From Prosthecobacter debontii (lineage in GTDB: Bacteria; Verrucomicrobiota; Verrucomicrobiia; Verrucomicrobiales; Verrucomicrobiaceae), in assembly GCF_900167535.1 (NCBI RefSeq), contig NZ_FUYE01000002.1, forward strand, positions 186,001 through 250,000: a DNA stretch of 64,000 bases, given 5' to 3'. The notes under the pieces were generated by a model. It was not told the DNA's origin. It saw nothing but the letters and a program-made list of their open reading frames with translations, and made no database searches. This document shows positions 56,004 through 64,000 of this stretch, piece after piece (position 1 is the first letter of the stretch; every line of letters begins with the position of its first letter). The translations under genes were made by a program, and so were the position numbers.

Positions 56004-56878
56004 AGCTTAAACGGCGCCGGTTTAAACACCACGGGAGTGCTGCCAGGAGCCAGCTCCCCATCCACCTCGAGAGGGGCATCTGGACTCGCGGTCACGGTGA
56101 ACTCACGCAGCTGAAGATAATCGATGTCCTCCGCCGGCTCATAACCACCTTCCAAAATCGCTCGCAGCATCTGTGCGAACTCCCAACCGCCGAGCCCGCG
56201 GAAGACCAACACATCGAGAAGGCCGTCCTGATTGGAGGCTTTGGGAAAGACCGGCACCGGCCCACCGTAGCGCTTCCCTGCCCCGACCAACACCACGGAA
56301 CCTACTAAGGGAGGCCTTCCCTCCACGTTCACCGAAAGAACGGGAGGCTGCCGGGTCAGCACCTGCATCGCGGACATGACGTAACTCAGTGGACCGAAGC
56401 GCTTTTTACTTTCCCAGCTGGTCTCTTGAATGATCTCCGCGTCAAAGCCCACCCCTGCCAGTTGCACAAAGTATTGATCATTCGCCAGCCACAGATCCAC
56501 CTCGCGAAAGCGATGGCTAGAAAGCTGCCGCCAACAGGCCGCGATGTCCTGGCTAGGTAGCCCAAGCTCGACCGAAAAAACGTTCATCGTCCCCACTGGC
56601 AGGACGCCGAGCGCCGTGTGCTTTTCCCCTGGTGGGCGCTCTGCATTCACACGGCAGATGCCCTGGAGCACCTCATTCATCGTTCCATCGCCACCTGCGG
56701 CTATCACGAGCGGATGCCCCTCACGTGCCAGTTTTTCCGCCAGCTCAGTGGCCTGCCCGGGCCCTGCCGTCAAAACGAGTTCAGGCTCAGGAGTCAGGGC
56801 ACGAATGGCTTGCTCACGGGCAGCGGCCTGGGTGCTTCTTGCCGCTGGGTTGAGAATGACAGGGATTCTGGCTGGCAT
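55988..56878 (-). CDS. Diacylglycerol kinase-like lipid kinase (YegS/DgkB family)
   Basis: 296 residues from the ATG at 56878. The catalytic motif GGDGTMNEV is at about residues 63-71, and 'GVLPVGTMNVFSVELG' is the conserved P-x-GT-x-N segment. 'QLAGVGFDAEII' and 'LEVDGE' near the end complete the family pattern. These enzymes phosphorylate diacylglycerol or related lipids at the membrane. The second lobe is a beta-sandwich. The gene overlaps hemA at its end. The start at 56878 (MPARIPVILNP) matches the usual N-terminus; upstream residues in frame look non-conserved. Confidence 0.88.
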   Translation of the reverse strand: MPARIPVILNPAARSTQAAAREQAIRALTPEPELVLTAGPGQATELAEKLAREGHPLVIAAGGDGTMNEVLQGICRVNAERPPGEKHTALGVLPVGTMNVFSVELGLPSQDIAACWRQLSSHRFREVDLWLANDQYFVQLAGVGFDAEIIQETSWESKKRFGPLSYVMSAMQVLTRQPPVLSVNVEGRPPLVGSVVLVGAGKRYGGPVPVFPKASNQDGLLDVLVFRGLGGWEFAQMLRAILEGGYEPAEDIDYLQLREFTVTASPDAPLEVDGELAPGSTPVVFKPAPFKLQVAV

Positions 56879-56935
56879 GCGGGAGGCGCTTATGAGCCAA
56901 GAACAGCCGCACCACAAGCAACAATGCAGGCTCGC

Positions 56936-57682
56936 TTACGGAAGGTCAGTGGTTTGCAGAGGAAACACCCGCACCTGAACTCCCTCTGAACCCATGATGT
57001 GATCCGGCGGACGCCCGGGTTCTGGCAAACCATTGAGGGTAAACAAGCGGGTGTCCCAGCTCGACACTTCGGCTTGGGCCACAGGGTAAGGCCGATGATG
57101 CACCCGCCCCAGACGCAGCCCTCGTGGGGTTTTTGAAAACAACGCATACCGCTCCGCTAGAAAGAACTCCAGACTCCCGGGTTCGGCTTCCCCCACACGT
57201 GATCTGAGTTGATATTCAAAGCGGGAGACTTGGGCGTCGCCTCGTCTTTGAGAGGTGTAGATCATCCTTTGATCCGGTCCCTGCACGGCCGTCATGCTCG
57301 CATGCTGATAGGGCAGATAAAAACCGGTGCGCGCGACCCAAACAGCCAGGGGTTGATTGCACTCCAAGGAGTAAAACCAGACGCCAGGTCTCCCCTGCTC
57401 ATCATACACGTAAGTTCTCAGATTCGTTTCCAAGAAGTTGCTGACACCTGGGACAGCAGGACTGAATCGGGGCCGGATCTTCCTCATGAGGAAGGGCACG
57501 ATCGCCACCCAGGCCTTTCCGTCAAAGACATGCACCGTCAGCCCTGGCGGCATGGAGGCCTGAATGAGCGTAGGATCGAAACTCCAATGGAGAAACAGCA
57601 ACTGCTCCCAACACTGGTGCATGACGAAGGGCAGAGCAGGAAGCTCTCGCATGGCCAAACGCTGCGCAAGGGTCGGCGTCAT
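56936..57682 (-). CDS. DUF2071 (YqjF-like) protein
   Basis: 248 residues from the ATG at 57682; a start further upstream to 57742 is possible. The family pattern is clear: 'QCWEQLLFLHWSFDPTLIQA', 'WVAIVPFLMRKIRPR', 'SNFLETNLRTYVYDEQGRPG' and 'GVWFYSLECNQPLAVWVAR'. These proteins have an acetoacetate-decarboxylase-like fold, and their role is unknown. The Lys of that enzyme family could not be identified with confidence. The upstream FHA-cyclase gene ends 60 bases before this start, so co-transcription is likely. Confidence 0.8.
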   Translation of the reverse strand: MTPTLAQRLAMRELPALPFVMHQCWEQLLFLHWSFDPTLIQASMPPGLTVHVFDGKAWVAIVPFLMRKIRPRFSPAVPGVSNFLETNLRTYVYDEQGRPGVWFYSLECNQPLAVWVARTGFYLPYQHASMTAVQGPDQRMIYTSQRRGDAQVSRFEYQLRSRVGEAEPGSLEFFLAERYALFSKTPRGLRLGRVHHRPYPVAQAEVSSWDTRLFTLNGLPEPGRPPDHIMGSEGVQVRVFPLQTTDLP

Positions 57683-57742
57683 TCCATTCTTTGTCGAACT
57701 AGCCAGCCTATTTGTAAAGGCATCCCACCCATCCAGCCTCAA

Positions 57743-58663
57743 TTAGCTCAAGACCGGATTGCTCTCAACCAAGGCGTAAACCTCCACGGGCTCGGGCTGA
57801 CCTTTGACGGGGTGAATGCCCACGTTTTTGTAGTCTTGGAGCCCTTCGGGCCAACCTTCCAGGAAGGACGCGCCCGCCAAGACGGGCACCTGCAACTTAC
57901 GAGTCAGGCTCTCGATACGGAAGGTCACGTTCACGGCCTCACCCACTGCGGTGTTCACTCCACGTCCCATGGCCCCCAAGGCCACGTCGCCAATATTCAG
58001 GCCTATGTGGCAATAAACCTCCATGTTCATCTCGTCCCGCATCATTTTGCGGACCGGAGACTCACTGGCCTCAGGACTGCTGAGAAGGCGGGCGGCTTCC
58101 GTGGCCTGCGAGCGAATGTCCAAAGAATCTCCAACCCAATAGGCGAAGACCCCATCACCAATGAATTTATCAATGATGGCTCCTCGGGGCTTCAAGATGC
58201 GCTCACAGTCAGCATACCACTCGCGTAGCATCGCGGCGACCTGCTCAGCGCTGAGCTGGGCGGAGATGCTGGTGAAATTACGAAGATCTCCCACCAGAAG
58301 CGTGGCCTTCACCGTGCGCATCGGCAGAGCGATGGTGTGGAGCATCTGCGTGCCACTGCCCGTGTTCATGGACGCTTCACCTTCATCCGTTTCAAAGATG
58401 AAAACGCAGGTGCCGAGCTGGATCCGATCTCCATGACGGAGCGCACGCGCAGTCGTCACCGCCACATCATTGACAAAGCTGCCATTCGCGCTGCCCAAGT
58501 CGGACACCCAGTAGAGAGAACCGTCGCGTCGGATGGTGGCGTGCTGGCGAGAAACCCCCGCATCGGTCAGTCTGATGGTAGCATCCGGACTGCGGCCCAA
58601 CAGGGTGAAGTCCTCCAGGGAATACTCCACTCCTTTGTCGTGAGCTCTGAGAAAAGCGGGCAT
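57743..58663 (-). CDS. FHA domain fused to a class III adenylate/guanylate cyclase
   Basis: 306 residues. An N-terminal FHA domain (1-92) has LLGRSPDATIRL (21-32), SRQHA (38-42) and 'SANGSFVND' (58-66), the residues that bind phosphothreonine. The class III cyclase domain (~120-290) has metal-binding Asp126 in GDLRNFTSIS and Asp170 in DKFIGDGVFAYW, 'HIGLNIGDVALGAMG', and 'VGEAVNVTFRIESL' with the Asn/Arg pair that stabilises the transition state. The usual D of that last motif is E here. It should make cAMP or cGMP in response to binding a phosphorylated partner. The ATG at 58663 gives the conserved FHA start. The DUF2071 gene follows. Confidence 0.88.
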   Translation of the reverse strand: MPAFLRAHDKGVEYSLEDFTLLGRSPDATIRLTDAGVSRQHATIRRDGSLYWVSDLGSANGSFVNDVAVTTARALRHGDRIQLGTCVFIFETDEGEASMNTGSGTQMLHTIALPMRTVKATLLVGDLRNFTSISAQLSAEQVAAMLREWYADCERILKPRGAIIDKFIGDGVFAYWVGDSLDIRSQATEAARLLSSPEASESPVRKMMRDEMNMEVYCHIGLNIGDVALGAMGRGVNTAVGEAVNVTFRIESLTRKLQVPVLAGASFLEGWPEGLQDYKNVGIHPVKGQPEPVEVYALVESNPVLS

Positions 58664-58867
58664 GATCGTGATACGAATACTCTTGAAGCAACTGCTGGAT
58701 GGGAAGTCAAGCATCCACACGGAATTTTCAGAAATACGTGGCCTCCCCGCGCACTTGAGGTGTGAATTGACGAGTTCTGTTCAAACTTCTTCAAAAAATC
58801 TTCGTTCCAGCCTGATTTCCTGGCCTCCTTTCGAGTGGCACCGCTTTGAGATGCGTTATCATCAGAC

Positions 58868-60103
58868 ATGCGTTCCCTCGTTTTTCATTTGCTGAGCCTC
58901 GGGCTACTCCTCCCCTACGCTTCGGCCGCCGATTGGCCCCAGTTTCTCGGGCCTCATCGCAACGGTCAAACAGAGTCGAGCGAACCCACTCTGAGTGGCA
59001 CCTTTTCCGCTGAACCGAAACCACTCTGGGAAAAATCAGTCGGCTCAGGTTTCGCCGGACCTGTGGTGGCGGACGGCAAAGTCATCCTCTTTCACCGAGA
59101 AGGCAGTGACATGACCACCGAAGCGGTGGATGCCCAAACCGGAGTCCCGATCTGGCGCAGCACTTACGTCACGGACTACGTGGACAGCTTCGGCTTCGAC
59201 AATGGCCCGCGCGCGGTGCCTGCAGTCGTTGAAGGAAAGGTCTTCACACATGGCCCCGAAGGCCGAGTCACGGCCTGGGATCTCCAGACCGGCAAGGAGA
59301 TATGGGTCTATGACACCGCTTCTGCGGTGGGGTCGGTGCAAGGTTTCTTTGGTCGTGCCGCGTCCCCTCTGGTCGTGAAAGGAAAAGTCATCATCGCCGC
59401 AGGCGGCATGCAGGGCGATCAACCCGCTGGCCTGATCGCTCTGGATTCCGCGACAGGGAAACTCATCTGGAACAACGTGGAGGATGAAGCGGGTTACGCC
59501 TCGCCCGTGCCCTTGGGGGAGGACCACCTGCTGGCCTGGATGCGCAATCGCCTGTGGCTGGTGCGCGCGAGTGACGGCAGCCTTGTGAATTCTCTCCGGC
59601 TCCGCTCCACCATGGATGCCTCCGTCAATGCCGCGACTCCCCTTGAGTGCGCGCCAGGGCAGTGGTTCGTCTCGGCAGGCTATGGTGTGGGAGCCCATCT
59701 TTTCAAGATCACGCCAAGCCAAACCCCGGCACTGCAGGAGCTGTGGGCGAAGCAACACGTCATGGACTGCCATTACAGCACCCCTGTCTATCATGAGGGC
59801 CACCTTTACGGATTCGATGGTCGGCAGGAAACCGGCCAGACACTCCGCTGCGTAGAAGTGGCCACAGGCAAAGTCTGTTGGGAATCTCCTGGGGTGCCGG
59901 GAGGCACTTTGATCCAAACGGGCGGTCACCTTCTCGTGGTCACTGAGCAAGGTGAACTCTGGATTGTCAAAGCGGCTCCTGACACGTTTGACCAACTCGC
60001 AGGCTGGCAAATCCTGCGCTCCAGCCACCGCAGCCACGCTGCCTATGCCAACGGTATCCTCTATGCACGCGACACGGAGAAAGTGGTGGCTCTCCGTCTC
60101 TGA
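58868..60103 (+). CDS. Exported PQQ-binding-like beta-propeller protein
   Basis: 411 residues with a signal peptide ending in YASA-A. The mature start 'ADWPQFLGPHRNG' is the hallmark of a very large Verrucomicrobia/Planctomycetes family of eight-bladed PQQ-like propellers. Blade motifs include 'GPVVADGKVILFHREG', 'VEGKVFTHGPEGRVTAWDLQ', 'TGKEIWVYD', 'SPLVVKGKVIIAAGGMQG', 'LDSATGKLIW' and 'GTLIQTGGHLLVVTEQGELW'. PQQ-binding residues and the Cys-Cys pair of true dehydrogenases were not seen, so an enzyme role is doubtful. rsmE starts 18 bases downstream and probably shares the transcript. Confidence 0.85.
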   Translation: MRSLVFHLLSLGLLLPYASAADWPQFLGPHRNGQTESSEPTLSGTFSAEPKPLWEKSVGSGFAGPVVADGKVILFHREGSDMTTEAVDAQTGVPIWRSTYVTDYVDSFGFDNGPRAVPAVVEGKVFTHGPEGRVTAWDLQTGKEIWVYDTASAVGSVQGFFGRAASPLVVKGKVIIAAGGMQGDQPAGLIALDSATGKLIWNNVEDEAGYASPVPLGEDHLLAWMRNRLWLVRASDGSLVNSLRLRSTMDASVNAATPLECAPGQWFVSAGYGVGAHLFKITPSQTPALQELWAKQHVMDCHYSTPVYHEGHLYGFDGRQETGQTLRCVEVATGKVCWESPGVPGGTLIQTGGHLLVVTEQGELWIVKAAPDTFDQLAGWQILRSSHRSHAAYANGILYARDTEKVVALRL

Positions 60104-60121
60104 AATCCAGGTTTTCGATCC

Positions 60122-60877
60122 ATGTCTTTGAGCCGTTTTTATCTTCCTTCCCCAGCCTGGCAGCCGGATACGCTGACCCTCACGGGCGATGAAGCCGCCC
60201 ACTGCGCACGAGTCCTGCGGCGCCAGGTGGGAGATGCCGTTGAGGTCTTCGATGGGGCAGGCCGTGTCGCTCGTGCGGAGATCACTGCAGTCAGCAAGTC
60301 CAGTGTCAGCCTCCGCACTCTGTCGGAAGAATACACCTCTCCTCTGGCCCCTCGCATCCACCTGCTACCCGCCATGATCAAGGCGGAGCCCTTCGAGTGG
60401 CTGCTGGGAAAAGCCGTGGAACTCGGTGCAGCCAGTATCCTGCCCATCGTGACGGAACGTACCATCGTCCATCTCGGAGGAGATCATCTGGAAAAGAAAA
60501 TGACCCGCTGGCAGCGACACATGATCGAATCTGCCAAGCAGTGCCACACGCCTTTCATCACTCGCCTGGAGAAACCTCAGCCACTTCCCCAGGCCATTGC
60601 GGATTTACCGAGTTCATCTCTCAAGATCATTCCAGCCTTGAGCGAACATAGCCGCACCTTGCACCAAGTCTCCGGAGGCCTCCCTTCCCCCACGGATGCT
60701 TACCTCCTCATCGGACCTGAGGGTGACTTCACGCCGTCCGAAGAAACCCTCGCCCAAGAACTGGGTTTCATCCCCGTCACCCTGGGGCCGCTCATCTTAC
60801 GTGCTGAGACCGCAGCCATCTCCACTCTCGCCATTCTGCGCCATGAATTGCAGCGCCTCGTTGGAAATCAAACCTGA
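60122..60877 (+). CDS. rsmE: 16S rRNA (uracil-1498-N3)-methyltransferase
   Basis: 251 residues, normal for RsmE. The N-terminal PUA-like part has 'LTGDEAAHCARVLRRQVGD' and 'VEVFDGAGR'. The C-terminal SPOUT methyltransferase knot has 'PAMIKAEPFEWLLGKAVELG', 'SAKQC', 'LLIGPEGDFTPSE' and 'LGPLILRAETAAI', the SAM-binding trefoil loops. It methylates U1498 in the decoding centre of the small ribosomal subunit. It sits between the PQQ-like gene and folC on the same strand. Confidence 0.93.
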   Translation: MSLSRFYLPSPAWQPDTLTLTGDEAAHCARVLRRQVGDAVEVFDGAGRVARAEITAVSKSSVSLRTLSEEYTSPLAPRIHLLPAMIKAEPFEWLLGKAVELGAASILPIVTERTIVHLGGDHLEKKMTRWQRHMIESAKQCHTPFITRLEKPQPLPQAIADLPSSSLKIIPALSEHSRTLHQVSGGLPSPTDAYLLIGPEGDFTPSEETLAQELGFIPVTLGPLILRAETAAISTLAILRHELQRLVGNQT

Positions 60878-60948
60878 GCTTTGAACCGGCCGACTTGCCC
60901 GTTGGACAAGTACCTAACCCGAGGCACCTTAGAGCAAATCCAACCTGT

Positions 60949-62166
60949 ATGTCTTCTCCTGCCCTCGAATGGCTCTACTCCACTCAGCTTTACGGGATCA
61001 AGCTCGGTCTTGATAACGTCCACAAGCTGCTGGAGGCCATGTCCTTGCCTCAGGCGGGCATGAAGTTCATTCATGTCGCAGGCACCAACGGCAAGGGTAG
61101 CACCTGCGCCTTCATGCACGCCATTTTCAAGGAGTCGGGCATCAATGCAGGCTTATTCACCTCCCCCCACCTCATCCGCTTCAACGAGCGGATTCGCGAT
61201 GCCGAACGCGAGATCAGTGACGATGAATTGACGGCGGGCCTCACCCGCATTCGCGAGCTCGTCAGCGCTTGGGATCCCCATCCCACGTTCTTCGAGATCA
61301 CCCTGGCTTTGGCGCTCGATTGGTTCCGCCAGCGAGGCAACGAATGGGTCATTTTGGAAACAGGTCTCGGAGGTCGGCTCGATGCCACCAATGCCATCAC
61401 CCCGGAAGTCAGCGTGCTCACCCGTATCGGTCTGGATCACAAGGAGCAACTGGGTGATACCCTGAGCAAGATCGCGGCTGAGAAAGCGGGCATCATCAAG
61501 CCCGGCATCCCCGTCGTATCGGCACCTCAGGAAGATGAAGCCCTGAAAGTGATCGTCAAAACTGCCAAGAGCCAAAAGGCATCTCTCCTGGTCGTTGAAG
61601 AACCTTTGATTAACGTCAAGTTAGGCCTCATGGGCCCGCACCAAGCCTGGAATGCGGCCATTGCTATCGAGGCCCTACGAGAGGCTGGCATCCGTGTCCC
61701 AGCCGTCGTGCTGGAAGGCGCTTTGCAGAAGGTTCATTGGGCGGGCCGCTTCCATCATCTGGAGAGTGGCCGTGTCGTTGTCGATGGCGCCCACAATGGC
61801 GACGCCGCCTTGGCCCTGGCCTGGACCTGGAAAACGGAGCATCCTGATGAGAAGGCCACCATCATCTTTGGCGGTTCGACCGGGAAAGATTTGATTGATG
61901 TCATGTGGCCTCTGGCAGAGATCGCTGAACGCTGGATCCTCACCCCTTTCCAATCCCCTAGATCCGTGCCCGTGGAGACTCTCAGCGAGGCTCTCACCGA
62001 TGCCGATGAAGACGGTGAATGGCTGGAAGCGAAAAGCCTGGATGACGCCTGGACTCAAGCCCAAAGCTATCCTGAACGCATTCTCGTGACGGGCTCACTC
62101 TTCCTCGTCGGCGAGTTTCTCAGCCAAGTCAGTGCTTCCGGCGGCTACCAGCCCAGCGCGCAGTAG
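60949..62166 (+). CDS. folC: Bifunctional folylpolyglutamate/dihydrofolate synthase
   Basis: 405 residues from the ATG at 60949. The ATP P-loop is HVAGTNGKGST (GTNGKGS at 45-51). 'LFTSPHLIRFNERI' and 'EWVILETGLGGRLDATNAI' with the following 'LTRIGLDHKEQLGDTLSKIA' are highly typical, as are 'GRFHHLESGRVVVDGAHNGD' and 'FGGSTGKDL' in the C-terminal domain. It adds glutamate to folates. The upstream in-frame residues to 60895 are not conserved. It follows rsmE after 71 bp and converges with ispF; an AGCCCA/TGGGCT hairpin lies just at its stop (62165-62181). Confidence 0.93.
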   Translation: MSSPALEWLYSTQLYGIKLGLDNVHKLLEAMSLPQAGMKFIHVAGTNGKGSTCAFMHAIFKESGINAGLFTSPHLIRFNERIRDAEREISDDELTAGLTRIRELVSAWDPHPTFFEITLALALDWFRQRGNEWVILETGLGGRLDATNAITPEVSVLTRIGLDHKEQLGDTLSKIAAEKAGIIKPGIPVVSAPQEDEALKVIVKTAKSQKASLLVVEEPLINVKLGLMGPHQAWNAAIAIEALREAGIRVPAVVLEGALQKVHWAGRFHHLESGRVVVDGAHNGDAALALAWTWKTEHPDEKATIIFGGSTGKDLIDVMWPLAEIAERWILTPFQSPRSVPVETLSEALTDADEDGEWLEAKSLDDAWTQAQSYPERILVTGSLFLVGEFLSQVSASGGYQPSAQ

Positions 62167-62214
62167 CCCAGCGTTGGGCTCGTGGTCCTCATGAACAACG
62201 TTGCCTATTTCGGA

Positions 62215-62688
62215 TCACTTCTCCACCGCAGCCACCGCCATGGCAGCGATACCTTCCTCACGTCCCACGAAGCCCATACGCTCGTTGGTGGTCGCTTTCA
62301 CACCGACCTGCTCCGCCGTGATCCCCAACGCAGCGGCGATCTTCTCTTTCATCGCTGGAGCGTGCTTCATGACCTTGGGCGCTTCGGCAATCAATGAGGC
62401 ATCCACGTTGTTAATCACATAACCCTTCTCAGCAGCAAGAGCTGCACACTTCTCCAGAATGAGCAGACTGCAGATGCCCTCGATACTGGCATCCGTAGGC
62501 GGGAAGTAGAACCCGATATCTGGCAGGCCCAGAGCCCCCAGCACCGCATCGGCAATGGCATGGCAGAGCACATCAGCATCGGAGTGGCCTTTCAGCCCAC
62601 GCGTATGTGGGATCTCGACACCACCCAAAATAAGCGGACGCCCTTCCTGAAAGGGATGCACATCATAGCCAATACCAACACGGTTCAT
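62215..62688 (-). CDS. ispF: 2-C-methyl-D-erythritol 2,4-cyclodiphosphate synthase
   Basis: 157 residues from the ATG at 62688, the usual IspF length. The metal ligands Asp9, His11 and His43 lie in GIGYDVHPF and 'HSDADVLCHAI'. 'LGLPDIGFYFPPTD' and the C-terminal 'VGVKATTNERMGFVGREEGI' are further family signatures. It makes the cyclic diphosphate intermediate of the MEP isoprenoid pathway. AGGAGG lies only one or two bases before this ATG, so the ATG at 62700 is an alternative start. The DedA gene ends just upstream on the same strand. Confidence 0.95.
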   Translation of the reverse strand: MNRVGIGYDVHPFQEGRPLILGGVEIPHTRGLKGHSDADVLCHAIADAVLGALGLPDIGFYFPPTDASIEGICSLLILEKCAALAAEKGYVINNVDASLIAEAPKVMKHAPAMKEKIAAALGITAEQVGVKATTNERMGFVGREEGIAAMAVAAVEK

Positions 62689-62747
62689 CCCTCCTGTCAT
62701 AGCCCGGTCCACAGGCCTTTCCAGTAGAGAATGCACCCGCAGCGTGC

Positions 62748-63389
62748 TTACTGCTCGGCTTCCTTCTTCGCCGCCAGCTTGTGCTTGATCACTTCGATCA
62801 CGATCGGCAGCACGGACACCACAATGATCAGCACGAAGACCAGCTTCAGGTTATTCTTGATGAAAGGAATGCTGCCCAGGAAATAACCCGCCAGCGTGAA
62901 GGTCAGCACCCAGATGAATCCACCACCGAGGCTGTAGCTCAGGAATCGGGAATACTGCATCTGACCGAACCCTGCCGTGAAGGGAGCAAACGTACGCACG
63001 ATGGGCACGAAACGCGCCAGCACGATGGCCTTGCCGCCATGCTTCACAAAAAACGCCTCCGTTTTGGAGAGGTAATCCCGCTTGAACCATTTCTGCGTCA
63101 CCATCCAGCCTCCAGCCTTACGCCCAATCCAGTAGTTCAGGTTATCGCCAATGATTGCCGCCGATATCAGCAGCGGAATGATCAACTCCAGCCTCACAAA
63201 GCCCTGCACCGACAGTGCCCCCACCGCAAATAGCAGGGAATCCCCTGGCAAAAAGGGCGTCACCACCAGTCCGGTCTCACAAAACACAATCGCGAACAGC
63301 AGCACATAAATCAGGGTGCCATAGTTCTGCGCAAACGTGAGCAAATGCTTGTCCACGTGCAGGATGAGATCGAGGAAATCGCCAATCAT
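62748..63389 (-). CDS. DedA family (SNARE-associated-like) membrane protein
   Basis: 213 residues with four to five hydrophobic segments. The DedA signature is complete: 'FCETGLVVTPFLPGDSLLFA' with E...PG(D/E)S, 'GDNLNYWIGRKAG', and 'FVKHGGKAIVLARFVPIVRT' (F..RF.P..RT), the membrane re-entrant half. The family takes part in lipid carrier and envelope maintenance, with UptA/DedA proteins flipping undecaprenyl phosphate or phospholipids. A short basic tail ends the protein. ispF follows on the same strand within 60 bp. Confidence 0.92.
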   Translation of the reverse strand: MIGDFLDLILHVDKHLLTFAQNYGTLIYVLLFAIVFCETGLVVTPFLPGDSLLFAVGALSVQGFVRLELIIPLLISAAIIGDNLNYWIGRKAGGWMVTQKWFKRDYLSKTEAFFVKHGGKAIVLARFVPIVRTFAPFTAGFGQMQYSRFLSYSLGGGFIWVLTFTLAGYFLGSIPFIKNNLKLVFVLIIVVSVLPIVIEVIKHKLAAKKEAEQ

Positions 63390-63453
63390 GAAGCCCCGAA
63401 TCTCAAGCCCTTAAGTCGAACGGGCAAACGAAATGTCTGACGGAATCCGTCTC

Positions 63454-64000
63454 CTACACCTCCAGCAAACCGGCGCTATCACCGAAGGAAGGAACTTCCA
63501 CCCCAGCACGATTCAACATCCCCGCGTAGAGATTGCACAGCGGTGTGTCTTTGGCCGCCAGGATATGCTGACCACCCTTCACCCCACCGCCGTGTCCCGC
63601 TAGGACCAGCGGTAGATTGCGCGGGTCATGCTTGTTGCCATCGCGAATGCTGGAGCCAAAGAGGACTAGGCTGTTATCCAGCAGTGTCCCCTCGCCTTCG
63701 CGGATGCCTTTCAGCTTCTCGATGAAGTAGCTGTATTGCTCCACATGCCAGCGATTGATCTTCTCGTAGGCATCCAGTTTGTCGGCATGTCCCTCATGAT
63801 GCGAGAGCTGGTGATGCCCACCCTCCACGCCTGGGAGGAAAGAGAAATTCTTGCCGCTGACCGCCCAGCCAAACATGAAGGTGCTGGCACGGGTGCTATC
63901 CGTCTGGAAAGCCAGCGCCATGAGATCCAACATCAGACGACAGTGCTCGGTGTGATCCAGGCGCAGCTGTGAGCCCGGATGCTGGGGGGCCTTCGCCATG
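63454..64000 (-). CDS. DUF1552 protein, C-terminal part
   Basis: About 182 residues are visible and the gene runs off the right edge. The pattern matches the C-terminal half of DUF1552 proteins of Verrucomicrobia and Planctomycetes: 'HCRLMLDLMALAFQTDSTRA', 'GGHHQLSHHEGHADKLDAYE', 'RWHVEQYSYFIEKL', 'LLDNSLVLFGSSIRDGNKHD' and 'LPLVLAGHGGGVKGGQH'. Genes of this family usually pair with a cytochrome-containing DUF1592-type gene, which would lie outside the window. The role is unknown. The protein is normally exported by the Tat route in this family, but its N-terminus is not visible. Confidence 0.85.
   Translation of the reverse strand, partial: MAKAPQHPGSQLRLDHTEHCRLMLDLMALAFQTDSTRASTFMFGWAVSGKNFSFLPGVEGGHHQLSHHEGHADKLDAYEKINRWHVEQYSYFIEKLKGIREGEGTLLDNSLVLFGSSIRDGNKHDPRNLPLVLAGHGGGVKGGQHILAAKDTPLCNLYAGMLNRAGVEVPSFGDSAGLLEV

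Noticed and set aside
59045..60361. A 438-codon minus-strand open frame opposite the PQQ-like gene
   Set aside because: Shadow of a gene with clear propeller motifs and a signal peptide.

Overview
The window looks like a chromosome segment of a Gram-negative member of the Verrucomicrobia, probably order Verrucomicrobiales. The reasons are four pilin-like 'Verru_Chthon cassette' proteins, a giant protein with autotransporter-associated beta-strand repeats, a DUF1552 protein at the right edge, many exported beta-propeller proteins, and weak or missing Shine-Dalgarno sequences before most genes. No tRNA, rRNA, CRISPR, integrase or transposase was seen.

Layout. 1-3.1 kb: partial FMN-dependent alpha-hydroxy-acid oxidase, an exported DUF1080-like protein and an oligopeptide-binding lipoprotein. 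3.1-4.05 kb: a patch of decayed gene fragments. 4.4-11.8 kb: housekeeping genes (ndk, rpmB, an aldo/keto reductase, a glycine-rich RRM protein, metH, an OsmC-like protein). 11.8-17.2 kb: exported proteins, then a TolC-like channel followed by an unusual GAF-GAF-HlyD fusion. 17.3-21 kb: pstB and pstS diverge from a Pho-box-like region, followed by recN. 21-28.6 kb: DEAD-box helicase, an exported propeller protein, a dienelactone hydrolase, guaA and guaB.

28.7-53.9 kb is the centrepiece. It is one minus-strand cassette that reads, in transcription order, pilin-like B, a 5,783-residue exported giant, pilin-like A (1,745 aa), C and D. By N-terminal features the four pilin-like proteins resemble the complete set of minor pseudopilins (I, K, J and H) that caps a type II secretion pseudopilus. 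No secretin, ATPase or prepilin peptidase is present here. My working idea is that the cassette builds a dedicated pseudopilus tip that exports or displays the giant mosaic protein.

54-64 kb: hemX-like and hemA, a lipid kinase, DUF2071, an FHA-cyclase, a PQQ-like propeller protein, rsmE, folC, ispF, a DedA protein and the C-terminal part of a DUF1552 protein.

All statements come from reading the sequence and remembered family features. No database search or structure prediction was run, and residue positions in the very long proteins are approximate.
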